A DNA stretch of 5,381 bases from Syntrophomonadaceae bacterium (GTDB taxonomy: Bacteria; Bacillota; Dethiobacteria; DTU022): contig SLBE01000055.1 in assembly GCA_007126465.1 (NCBI GenBank), positions 1-5,381 of the forward strand, given 5' to 3'. The position numbers and the translations under genes were made by a program. Numbering within the stretch: position 1 is the stretch's first letter; every line of letters starts with the position of its first letter. The notes below the pieces were generated by a model. That model was not told the origin of the DNA, did no database searches, and saw only the letters and a list, made by a program, of their open reading frames with translations. Positions 1 to 5,043 of the stretch are shown here, one piece after another.

Positions 1-233
1 TCCGGCAGTTCACCAAAATTAGTAAAGAAATCATCACCAAATTGACCCTTCAGCCGCCCCTCCAGGAAAGGATTATAACCAAGCACCACCGAGCCGGTTA
101 AAAGCAGGGCCGCTAGCGCCACAACAGTAAAGCCGGCCAGCATCCAGGTCTTATAATTCAGGCTCTTTTTTCTGCGCCGGGGAGAGCGCCGTTTCATTGG
201 CCTGCGCAGTCCTCTTTTTTTCTGCCAGATCAT
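1..233 (-). CDS. Membrane-anchored protein of unknown function (partial, 3' end beyond window)
   Basis: The first 77 codons of a gene read from the minus strand and cut by the left edge. The ATG overlaps the stop of the upstream LCP gene as ATGA, which suggests translational coupling. A GGAGGAG sequence lies 11 bases before the ATG, inside the end of the LCP gene. The protein starts with a very basic cytoplasmic head (RRPMKRRSPRRRKKS), followed by one hydrophobic membrane segment at about residues 31-52, and then an extracytoplasmic part beginning GYNPFLEGRLKG. There is no signal peptidase site that I can see, so a type II single-pass anchor is likely. An internal ATG at residue 13 (bases 195-197) is an alternative start. 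The function cannot be recognised from this piece. The context suggests a cell-wall role, and the basic head closely resembles that of the neighbouring LCP protein, so a second LCP-type or partner enzyme is possible. Confidence 0.8.
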   Translation of the reverse strand, partial: MIWQKKRGLRRPMKRRSPRRRKKSLNYKTWMLAGFTVVALAALLLTGSVVLGYNPFLEGRLKGQFGDDFFTNFGELP

Positions 234-1312
234 TTCAGGCCCAGCTCCTCCAGGATCATGTCGCAGGAATCAAAATCAAGGAAATAGTAATAAATATTTC
301 GCTCGATCCGTTCCTGGTAAACCCTTTCACCCTCACCGGGCATAATAAAAGTTTCAATTTCATCCGGGTTCCGGTTGTAGAGTATATTGATCATGTCCAG
401 AATATCCCAGTCATCAAGGGATGTATAAAATTTGTTATCGAGCTGCTCCACCACATGCATCAGTTCATCGCTGCCCATAGTTTTACACTGTTCCATCATC
501 GCTTTCAGCAGTCTCTGGTTGCGCCTCACCCGGTCACCGTCCTGGCTGGTCGAACCAGGTTCGGGAATGCGCGGGTTCTGCCGGTGCCGGGCATAAACCA
601 GGGCCTGTTCACCGTCTAAACGCTGCAGCCCCGTCGGAAGGGAACGCCCTTCCCGCCCGGCAAATTCAGGATCTACTTCAATTTGCACCCCGCCGATCAG
701 ATCGACAAACTCGGTGAATCCTTCAAAAGATACCGCAGCATAATTATGCAGCTCTATACCGAGTAAATTTTCAACCGTGTATGCTGCCAGGTTGGCTCCA
801 TCATCATAATCACCATCTGCCAGCATTCCGCGGTTCGAGGCCCAGGCCAGGTGACCCTGTCCCGAATCTTTGCGCGCCCAGGTTTGATTATCCACGTAGG
901 TATCACGTTTAATTGAAAGCAGCGCGCTGTCGAAGGTTTGCAGGTCATATGTAAAAATCATGATCACATCTGACATGCCGTGGTTATCGAGTCCAAGCAG
1001 TAAAATATTGTGATGGGTAGTCGGTTCTTTCGGTTCCCACAGGTTCAGGAAGTCTTCTGCGGCATCTACGACTTCAGGCTGCTCTGAAATATTTTCAGCT
1101 ACCTCAACCGAATCTGTGGCTACCTCGTTATTGCGGCCTGCTGTCAATGCTGCCAACCAGCTGACCGGTCCACCGGAAGCGAATAAAACATTGTGGGCCA
1201 GGAAACCGGTTCCCGCCAGGACCAAAACAGCTACCAGGACCATCCAGAAAATTGTTTCCGGGGATTTTTTCCTGCGGCGCACTGACCTTCGGCGCGGTTT
1301 TTTCTTAAACAT
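230..1312 (-). CDS. LCP (LytR-CpsA-Psr) family cell-wall polymer transferase
   Basis: A 360-residue type II membrane protein. Family knowledge: LCP enzymes sit on the outer face of the membrane and transfer lipid-linked glycopolymers (teichoic acid, capsule or similar) onto peptidoglycan. Seen here: basic cytoplasmic head at residues 1-17 (KKKPRRRSVRRRKK), membrane helix at about 21-46, an acidic spacer to about 98, then the LCP domain at about 101-275. Landmarks are NILLLGLD (102-109), SD (114-115), SIKRDT (133-138), FEGFTEFVDLIGGVQIEV (196-213), LDGEQALVYARHR (232-244) and GDRVRRNQRLLKAM (259-272). The Arg and Asp residues of the last two motifs match the phosphate/metal-binding set of the family. 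About 85 residues follow without a recognised domain. The start chosen is the ATG at 1312, with AGAGG seven bases upstream (1320-1324). Longer readings from TTG at 1387 or ATG at 1357 would add non-typical sequence ahead of the basic head and have no good ribosome site. The native polymer substrate is unknown. Confidence 0.9.
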   Translation of the reverse strand: MFKKKPRRRSVRRRKKSPETIFWMVLVAVLVLAGTGFLAHNVLFASGGPVSWLAALTAGRNNEVATDSVEVAENISEQPEVVDAAEDFLNLWEPKEPTTHHNILLLGLDNHGMSDVIMIFTYDLQTFDSALLSIKRDTYVDNQTWARKDSGQGHLAWASNRGMLADGDYDDGANLAAYTVENLLGIELHNYAAVSFEGFTEFVDLIGGVQIEVDPEFAGREGRSLPTGLQRLDGEQALVYARHRQNPRIPEPGSTSQDGDRVRRNQRLLKAMMEQCKTMGSDELMHVVEQLDNKFYTSLDDWDILDMINILYNRNPDEIETFIMPGEGERVYQERIERNIYYYFLDFDSCDMILEELGLK

Positions 1313-1494
1313 AGATATACCTCTGATCAGGATAAGGTTTCTAAGCAGTATTAGCATAGTGCCGGGCAAAGGCCCGGACTGGTTCAATTTTGTTCAAGCT
1401 AAAAAGATCGGAATCATAAGAAACCGGATATATCAACCATGGAAGACAGCACACAGCAATACTCCGGGCAGAGCTCATTAATACTGGCTGGCAG
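1313..1494. other. Intergenic region between the BIG2 and LCP genes
   Basis: A 182-base gap between two genes read in the same direction (minus). It has no convincing promoter: a TATGAT box on the minus strand (1413-1418) lacks a -35 at the right distance. It has no GC hairpin followed by a T run either, so read-through from the BIG2 promoter into the LCP gene is plausible. It holds a six-pair inverted repeat (CCGGGC/GCCCGG, 1362-1377) and a direct repeat GTTCAA-4-GTTCAA (1382-1397). Confidence 0.6.
1362..1377 (-). repeat. Inverted repeat in the LCP leader
   Basis: CCGGGC at 1362-1367 and GCCCGG at 1372-1377 would form a six-pair all-GC hairpin with a four-base loop, about 50 bases upstream of the LCP start. 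No T run follows on either strand, so it does not look like an intrinsic terminator. It may be a transcript-stabilising hairpin or a chance repeat. Confidence 0.45.
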
Positions 1495-1989
1495 TTACTT
1501 TAAGTAGAAACGCTTAAAGGCCAGTCCTGCACTGCCTGCTGCAAGCAATCCAGCTACCAGGTGAAAAGTAGGGAATCCTCCGGTAGGAGGCGTGGGCCGG
1601 TCTTCAGAGATAGGATCGGTTTCCAGGGCTTCAACCCGTACTGTAGCCGTTGCCGTATGGCTTCCATCTTCAGTAGTCACGGTGATTACAGCTGTTCCGG
1701 CCCCTACTGCAGTCACCTGGGCGTCACTGCTTGCCTCAACCGTGGCTACATTTTTATTATTTGAATCCCACTCCACATTTTGATTGGTAGCGCTGGCCGG
1801 GCTGATCTGGGCTGTTAAATACTTAACTTCACCAACCAGCATCTCCAGCGATTCCGGGGTAATGGTAACCTCACTTACCGGAACCGGACTGTCATTATTT
1901 TCGTCATCGTCATTATCTGCGGCAGCAATTCCGCCAAAAGCAAGCATCAAAACCAAAACTACAAGTGTACCCCAAAATAGTTTCTTCAT
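1495..1989 (-). CDS. Exported BIG2 (bacterial Ig-like) domain protein with a sortase-like C-terminal tail
   Basis: A 164-residue secreted protein. The signal peptide is residues 1-24 (MKK, then a hydrophobic core, ending IAAA before DNDDD), so cleavage is expected after AAA. A short acidic stretch (DNDDDENND, 25-33) follows. One BIG2 Ig-like domain spans about 38-120, shown by the family pattern VTITPESLEMLVGE (41-54), then VEWDSNNKNVATV (72-84) and VTAVGAGTAVITVTT (92-106). After an acidic, Pro-rich linker comes TPPTGG (133-138), a hydrophobic run (about 139-157) and a basic end (KRFYLK). This is the three-part layout of an LPXTG-type sorting signal, with TPPTG in place of LPXTG. If it is not cut, the same segment would act as a membrane anchor. 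The ATG at 1989 is favoured because AAGGAGGT lies exactly seven bases upstream and the signal peptide begins there; a longer reading from TTG at 2049 would bury the signal peptide. BIG2 domains are common in surface proteins and adhesins, but the specific role here is unknown. It is the first gene of the minus-strand envelope cluster. Confidence 0.85.
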   Translation of the reverse strand: MKKLFWGTLVVLVLMLAFGGIAAADNDDDENNDSPVPVSEVTITPESLEMLVGEVKYLTAQISPASATNQNVEWDSNNKNVATVEASSDAQVTAVGAGTAVITVTTEDGSHTATATVRVEALETDPISEDRPTPPTGGFPTFHLVAGLLAAGSAGLAFKRFYLK

Positions 1990-1996
1990 AACCGGG

Positions 1997-2004
1997 ACCT
2001 CCTT
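1997..2004 (-). promoter_or_regulatory. Shine-Dalgarno site of the BIG2 gene
   Basis: AAGGAGGT on the minus strand, a full match to the anti-Shine-Dalgarno core, seven bases before the ATG at 1989. It fixes the start of the BIG2 gene at the signal peptide and suggests strong translation. Confidence 0.9.
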
Positions 2005-2065
2005 GAATTTTCTCCCTGCACTAATTAGTTTTCCGGCAGCTGCTAACAAACATCCATATTAAAGT

Positions 2066-2074
2066 ATTGTAACA
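2066..2074 (-). promoter_or_regulatory. Extended -10 promoter for the BIG2 gene
   Basis: On the minus strand TGTTACAAT reads as a TGn extension plus a TACAAT -10 box (five of six matches to TATAAT). No good -35 is found at 16-18 bases upstream, which fits an extended -10 promoter. Transcription would start near 2059, giving a leader of about 70 bases before the ATG at 1989. Confidence 0.55.
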
Positions 2075-2146
2075 CACTTTCCTCAGTTTTAAGTAATGAA
2101 AGATCTGTAAGTTGATAATTTCATACAGGGCAACCATACCTATCCT

Positions 2147-2175
2147 TTGACCGGCGGCCCTTCAGTCGCTATAAT
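2147..2175 (+). promoter_or_regulatory. Sigma-A type promoter for the ABC-F gene
   Basis: TTGACC (2147-2152) and a perfect TATAAT (2170-2175) are separated by 17 bases, matching ten to eleven of twelve consensus positions with ideal spacing. Transcription should begin near 2182, leaving a leader of about 95 bases before the ATG at 2278. This is the strongest promoter in the window. Confidence 0.85.
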
Positions 2176-2184
2176 AGAAGCGTT

Positions 2185-2262
2185 GAAAAAAAGGGATCTT
2201 GCTTAACAGCAACATTAGCGCTCCAGTACAAAAATCTCAAGCCTTTTTTCTGGCAGAAAGGG
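2185..2262 (+). promoter_or_regulatory. Possible RNA switch in the ABC-F leader
   Basis: The leader contains GAAAAAAAGG (2185-2194) with CTTG (2198-2201). These can pair with CAAG (2238-2241) and CCTTTTTTC (2242-2250), leaving small bulges. The same CCTTTTTTCT segment can instead pair locally with AGAAAGG (2255-2261) across a GGC loop; that pairing would bury the only Shine-Dalgarno-like sequence, GAAAGGG (2256-2262). The two pairings exclude each other. Several antibiotic-resistance ABC-F genes are known to be controlled by leader attenuation, so the position is apt. The A/T-rich stems are weak and could be chance. Confidence 0.35.
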
Positions 2263-2277
2263 ACCGGATCAGCTCAT

Positions 2278-4236
2278 ATGCCCCTGATGACCCTCTCAAA
2301 CATAACAAAAGCATACGGTGTCGATACGATTTTAAGCGGCATTTCCCTGCAGCTGCAGCCCGGAGAAAAAGCCGGCCTGATCGGGCCCAACGGTTCTGGT
2401 AAAACCACCCTGCTGAAAATAATTACCGGTGAAATCGAGCCCGACGAAGGGGCCCTGCACCTGTCCAGTGAGGCCAGGATCGGCTACCTGTCCCAGCAGC
2501 CGCCGGATATACCGTCCGGCACCCTGCGCGATCACCTGGAACATCCACTCAAGCACATCTACAATCTGAAACAGGAGATTTCCGACCTGGAGGTAAAAAT
2601 TGCAACCGATGCCGAGAGTAAAGGCGCCGCTAAGGATGAAGACCTGGAGCGCTATTCCGCCCTGCAGGCCCGCTTTGAGGAAGAAGGAGGCTACCAGGTT
2701 GAAAGCAAACTGACCGGTGTTGCCCGCGGGCTGGGCTTCAGCGAAGCCGACTTCAACCGCGACATATCCGGCTTCAGCGGTGGAGAAAAAACCCGGGCCC
2801 GCTTAGCCGGACTGCTCCTGCAGGAGCTTGACCTGCTCTTGCTAGATGAGCCGACAAACTTCCTTGACCTATCCGCCCTGGAATGGCTGGAAAGGTACCT
2901 GCGAGAACTTAGATGTGCCATGATCGTGGTCTCCCACGACCGCTTCTTCCTCGACAGGGTAGTGACAAAAATATTTGCCCTGCAGGGTCACAGCATAAAA
3001 GCCTACGAAGGCAACTACAGCTCCTACCAGCAGCAGCTGGAGATGGAAAATCTCAGTGCCGAGCGCAACTACCGGCACCAGCAGCTGCTTAAAGAACGGG
3101 AAGAGCGGCTGGTGCGGGAAGCAAAGGCCGACGAAAGATCCAAGCGTCAGGCCCGCAGCCGCCAGAAGCGCCTTGATAAAATGGAAACAGCGGAGGGACC
3201 GCGCCGCCAGGATCAAAGCTTTAAGCTGGGTCTCGGTTATACCGGACGCAGTGGACAGCAGGTGATTATCTTCGACCAGGTTCACAAAGAGTTTCAGCAA
3301 GATCTAAAAGATGAAGCAGCCCGGGAAGCCTGTCCCACAGTCTTGTTCCGCGATCTGTCATTTGAAATCCGCTGGGGAGATCGCATTGCCCTGATCGGGC
3401 CGAACGGATCCGGTAAATCAACCCTGCTGAAACTGATTTCCGGCGCCCTCAAGCCGACAGCCGGATCCATCCGCCTCGGCCCTTCGGTTCGCGTCCTCTA
3501 CTTTGACCAGGAACAGGAGCAGCTTAACCCCCGCCATAACCTTATAGAAGCAATTACCTCTGCCTCCGAACTTGACGTAAAACAGGCCCGCAGCCACCTG
3601 GGCCGCTACCTGTTTCGCGGCGATGATGTTTTTAAACAGGTTGGAGATTTAAGCGGTGGTGAAAAAAGCCGCCTGGCCCTGGCCCGACTTGCTCTGAGCA
3701 GCGGTAACTGCCTGCTGATGGATGAGCCGACCAGCCATCTAGATTTACCCGCCATGGAAGAACTTGAAAAGGTGCTGGCCAATTACCCGGGCACCCTGGT
3801 TATCGTTTCCCACGATCGTTACTTCTTAAAAGGGCTCGCCAACCGTGTCTTTGAGCTCGATAACGGCCGCCTGACCATCTATAACCGCACCTTTGATGAA
3901 TACCTGGAACTGAAAGAGGCATCTTCGGCCGGCGAGAGCGGAGCGAGAAAAGCAGAGAAGAAAGAAGAGAAGCGCAGGCGCCAGGAAGATCACCGCACCC
4001 GCCAGGCTGCCGCCAGGGAACAGCGACTCCTGAAAAAAGAACAGGTCCGCCTGGAAGAAGAAATCGGCGCTGCCGAAGCAGAAATCGATCGTCTGGAAAA
4101 GCTGCTATCAGACCCCGGCCAGTACGGCAATCACACCAGCTTAGCCGAACTGGGCGCCGAGCTTGAAGAGACCAAAACCCGCCTCAACGGCCTTCTCGAA
4201 CAGTGGGAGGAGCTATCCAGCCGTCTTGAAACCTAG
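2278..4236 (+). CDS. ABC-F family ATP-binding protein, Uup/YdiF-like, acting on the ribosome
   Basis: A 652-residue soluble protein with two fused ABC ATPase domains and no membrane segments. ABC-F members bind the ribosomal E site to relieve stalling; some protect against ribosome-targeting antibiotics. First ATPase: Walker A GPNGSGKTT (36-44), Q-loop near 73, signature FSGGE (166-170), Walker B LLLLDEP (186-192) with catalytic E191, switch H220. The charged, helical inter-domain linker (about 250-310, rich in Arg, Lys and Glu) is the tRNA-interacting hallmark of the family. Second ATPase: Walker A GPNGSGKST (374-382), signature LSGGE (458-462), DEP (482-484) with catalytic E483, switch H512. 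A Lys/Arg/Glu-rich C-terminal extension (about 550-652) is predicted to form a coiled coil, as in Uup and YdiF. All catalytic residues are intact. ATG 2278 is used. Its only Shine-Dalgarno-like sequence, GAAAGGG, is 15 bases away, which is long; ATG at 2287 is an alternative. The exact subfamily and any drug-resistance role cannot be settled here. Confidence 0.93.
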   Translation: MPLMTLSNITKAYGVDTILSGISLQLQPGEKAGLIGPNGSGKTTLLKIITGEIEPDEGALHLSSEARIGYLSQQPPDIPSGTLRDHLEHPLKHIYNLKQEISDLEVKIATDAESKGAAKDEDLERYSALQARFEEEGGYQVESKLTGVARGLGFSEADFNRDISGFSGGEKTRARLAGLLLQELDLLLLDEPTNFLDLSALEWLERYLRELRCAMIVVSHDRFFLDRVVTKIFALQGHSIKAYEGNYSSYQQQLEMENLSAERNYRHQQLLKEREERLVREAKADERSKRQARSRQKRLDKMETAEGPRRQDQSFKLGLGYTGRSGQQVIIFDQVHKEFQQDLKDEAAREACPTVLFRDLSFEIRWGDRIALIGPNGSGKSTLLKLISGALKPTAGSIRLGPSVRVLYFDQEQEQLNPRHNLIEAITSASELDVKQARSHLGRYLFRGDDVFKQVGDLSGGEKSRLALARLALSSGNCLLMDEPTSHLDLPAMEELEKVLANYPGTLVIVSHDRYFLKGLANRVFELDNGRLTIYNRTFDEYLELKEASSAGESGARKAEKKEEKRRRQEDHRTRQAAAREQRLLKKEQVRLEEEIGAAEAEIDRLEKLLSDPGQYGNHTSLAELGAELEETKTRLNGLLEQWEELSSRLET

Positions 4237-4237
4237 C

Positions 4238-4633
4238 TCAGCAGCACTCAATATCCAGATCTTTAGCACTATCTTTAAGCCTTTTATCAAAAGTGAGCAG
4301 TCCGGCTTTTTTCCTCAGGCAAACTTCCAGGTAAGCCATATCATAGGCAGAACTGTTCATTTTACAGGCTAAATTAAAAGCACCTTCATATATTTCATTG
4401 GCGGCAACAATTTCGTCTGTTAACCTAATACAGTTTACGTTCACTTCCTTTAAATTGTCCAGTTCAAGGTAACCGCTTTTATAATATTTCCATAGTGTAT
4501 TTGAAACTTCATAAAGATATAAAGAGGGAACTATTACCCAGTCAGATTCTTTTAAAACTGCTGCAATTGTTTCTTGCTCTTTTTGACCCAGGGCCAGTTT
4601 TATCGCTGCGCTGGCATCCAGTACTGTAATCAT
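4238..4633 (-). CDS. vapC: VapC-type toxin, PIN-domain ribonuclease
   Basis: A 131-residue PIN-domain protein. Family role: a metal-dependent RNase that cleaves specific RNAs, often tRNA or rRNA, and is held inactive by the partner antitoxin. The four acidic active-site residues are visible: D6 in VLDASAA, E42 in YLYEVSNTLW, D98 in SSAYDMAYLE and D116 in LLTFDKRL. The length is typical of the family and the active site looks intact. The start ATG overlaps the vapB stop as ATGA, with AGGGAGG ten bases upstream (4644-4650) inside vapB, so the two are made together. The stop faces the ABC-F stop with one base between them. Base composition is clearly lower in GC than in the ABC-F gene (for example 18 of 60 bases at 4501-4560 against 37 of 60 at 2641-2700), which hints at horizontal acquisition. 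The RNA target is unknown. Confidence 0.9.
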   Translation of the reverse strand: MITVLDASAAIKLALGQKEQETIAAVLKESDWVIVPSLYLYEVSNTLWKYYKSGYLELDNLKEVNVNCIRLTDEIVAANEIYEGAFNLACKMNSSAYDMAYLEVCLRKKAGLLTFDKRLKDSAKDLDIECC

Positions 4634-4875
4634 CTATCACGGTCCTCCCTGATTAAATTAACCGGATCTGGCAAATTATTTGCGCTTTTGACCGGATTTT
4701 GCAGCATCGATTCAACCAGCGCGAGCCGTTGCTCCCGTTTTGTTTCATCCATATCCAGTGATTTTTGGATTAAATATATTGTTTCCTGTGTAATACTGGT
4801 TCTATTTGCTTCTGCCCTCTCAACAATTCTGCGATAGATATGTTCCGGTAAGTTTCTCACCTGCAGTGTCGGCAT
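4630..4875 (-). CDS. vapB: VapB/FitA-type ribbon-helix-helix antitoxin
   Basis: An 81-residue antitoxin and DNA-binding repressor. The N-terminal ribbon-helix-helix fold is seen as a beta strand (TLQVRNLP, 3-10), first helix (11-23), turn, and second helix (about 28-40). The C-terminal part (about 60-81), ending LPDPVNLIREDRDR, is the kind of tail that wraps round the PIN toxin and places an Arg in its active site, as known for FitA/VapB proteins. The start ATG at 4875 has GAGGAG nine bases upstream (4885-4890). The gene is first in a two-gene operon with vapC, overlapping it by four bases. A strong promoter with inverted repeats lies directly upstream, which fits autoregulation by the VapBC complex. 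Confidence 0.87.
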   Translation of the reverse strand: MPTLQVRNLPEHIYRRIVERAEANRTSITQETIYLIQKSLDMDETKREQRLALVESMLQNPVKSANNLPDPVNLIREDRDR

Positions 4876-4896
4876 TTCTAATCACTCCTCAACTTA

Positions 4897-4914
4897 GTGC
4901 TTTAAGTATAGCAC
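4897..4914 (-). promoter_or_regulatory. Likely operator of the vapBC operon
   Basis: GTGCT (4897-4901) and AGCAC (4910-4914) form an inverted repeat with an 8-base spacer. It covers the vapB -10 box and its expected transcription start, where repressor binding would block RNA polymerase. RHH antitoxins typically bind such repeats in their own promoters. Confidence 0.55.
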
Positions 4915-4933
4915 CAAACCTGCATGCATGCAA
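4905..4933 (-). promoter_or_regulatory. Sigma-A type promoter for vapBC
   Basis: On the minus strand TTGCAT (4933-4928) and TATACT (4910-4905) are 17 bases apart, and TGC directly before the -10 gives an extended -10. Transcription should start near 4898, leaving a leader of about 22 bases before the vapB ATG. Confidence 0.8.
4921..4932. repeat. TGCA palindrome overlapping the vapB -35
   Basis: TGCATGCATGCA is fully self-complementary, three TGCA units in a row, followed at 4935-4939 by another TGCA after a short gap. It overlaps the -35 box of the vapB promoter and could be a second operator for the VapBC complex. Confidence 0.5.
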
Positions 4934-4992
4934 TATGCACCCACTCTAGCGGGGCCGTATAGCAGGTGTAAATGTGGTTACGTCTTATCTAT

Positions 4993-5021
4993 TTGCATAG
5001 CCCCCTGCATAAAGCTATAAT
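4993..5021 (+). promoter_or_regulatory. Sigma-A type promoter for tsaE
   Basis: TTGCAT (4993-4998) and a perfect TATAAT (5016-5021) are separated by 17 bases. Transcription would start near 5028, giving a very short leader of about 16 bases in which the AAAGG ribosome site (5030-5034) comes almost at once. Confidence 0.8.
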
Positions 5022-5043
5022 TGAGCAAGAAAGGCGGGGTACT

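Larger units (their letters stand above)
1990..2277. other. Divergent control region between the BIG2 and ABC-F genes
   Basis: A 288-base region between two genes pointing away from each other. It carries the ribosome site and extended -10 of the BIG2 gene on the minus strand, and the promoter plus roughly 95-base leader of the ABC-F gene on the plus strand. The two -10 boxes are about 100 bases apart, so the promoters do not overlap. No other gene is visible; a TTG-started plus-strand reading frame from 2199 is discussed separately. Confidence 0.75.
4876..5043. other. Divergent control region between vapB and tsaE
   Basis: A 168-base region holding two back-to-back sigma-A promoters whose -35 boxes are the same hexamer (TTGCAT), with 59 bases between them. 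It also holds an inverted repeat over the vapB -10, a TGCA palindrome over the vapB -35, and an 8-base direct repeat (GTATAGCA at 4906-4913 and 4957-4964). No gene is visible inside it. Confidence 0.75.

Noticed and set aside
197..619. Plus-strand open frame opposite the LCP gene
   Set aside because: It lies entirely antisense to a well-supported LCP gene, has no ribosome site and no recognisable domain.
1313..1387. Longer LCP start at TTG 1387 or ATG 1357
   Set aside because: Neither has a Shine-Dalgarno at the right distance, while ATG 1312 has AGAGG at seven bases and begins with the usual basic head before the membrane helix.
1990..2049. Longer BIG2 start at TTG 2049
   Set aside because: It would put 20 residues before a typical signal peptide and run through a perfect AAGGAGGT site that clearly serves the ATG at 1989.
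2199..2402. TTG-started frame in the ABC-F leader as a separate gene
   Set aside because: Most of it overlaps the ABC-F gene out of frame, and the AAGGG is only three bases from the TTG. It is kept only as a possible leader-peptide idea, not as a gene.
2869..3300. Minus-strand open frame of 143 codons inside the ABC-F gene
   Set aside because: It is antisense to the conserved ABC-F linker and ATPase region; the ABC-F motifs account for the sequence.
4297..4312. Possible terminator for the ABC-F transcript (short repeat then six T)
   Set aside because: The only stem is AAAG/CTTT with a large loop; it is not a GC-rich hairpin and it sits within vapC coding sequence.
4574..4837. Plus-strand open frame opposite vapB and vapC
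   Set aside because: It is antisense to two well-supported small genes, with no ribosome site or recognisable motif.
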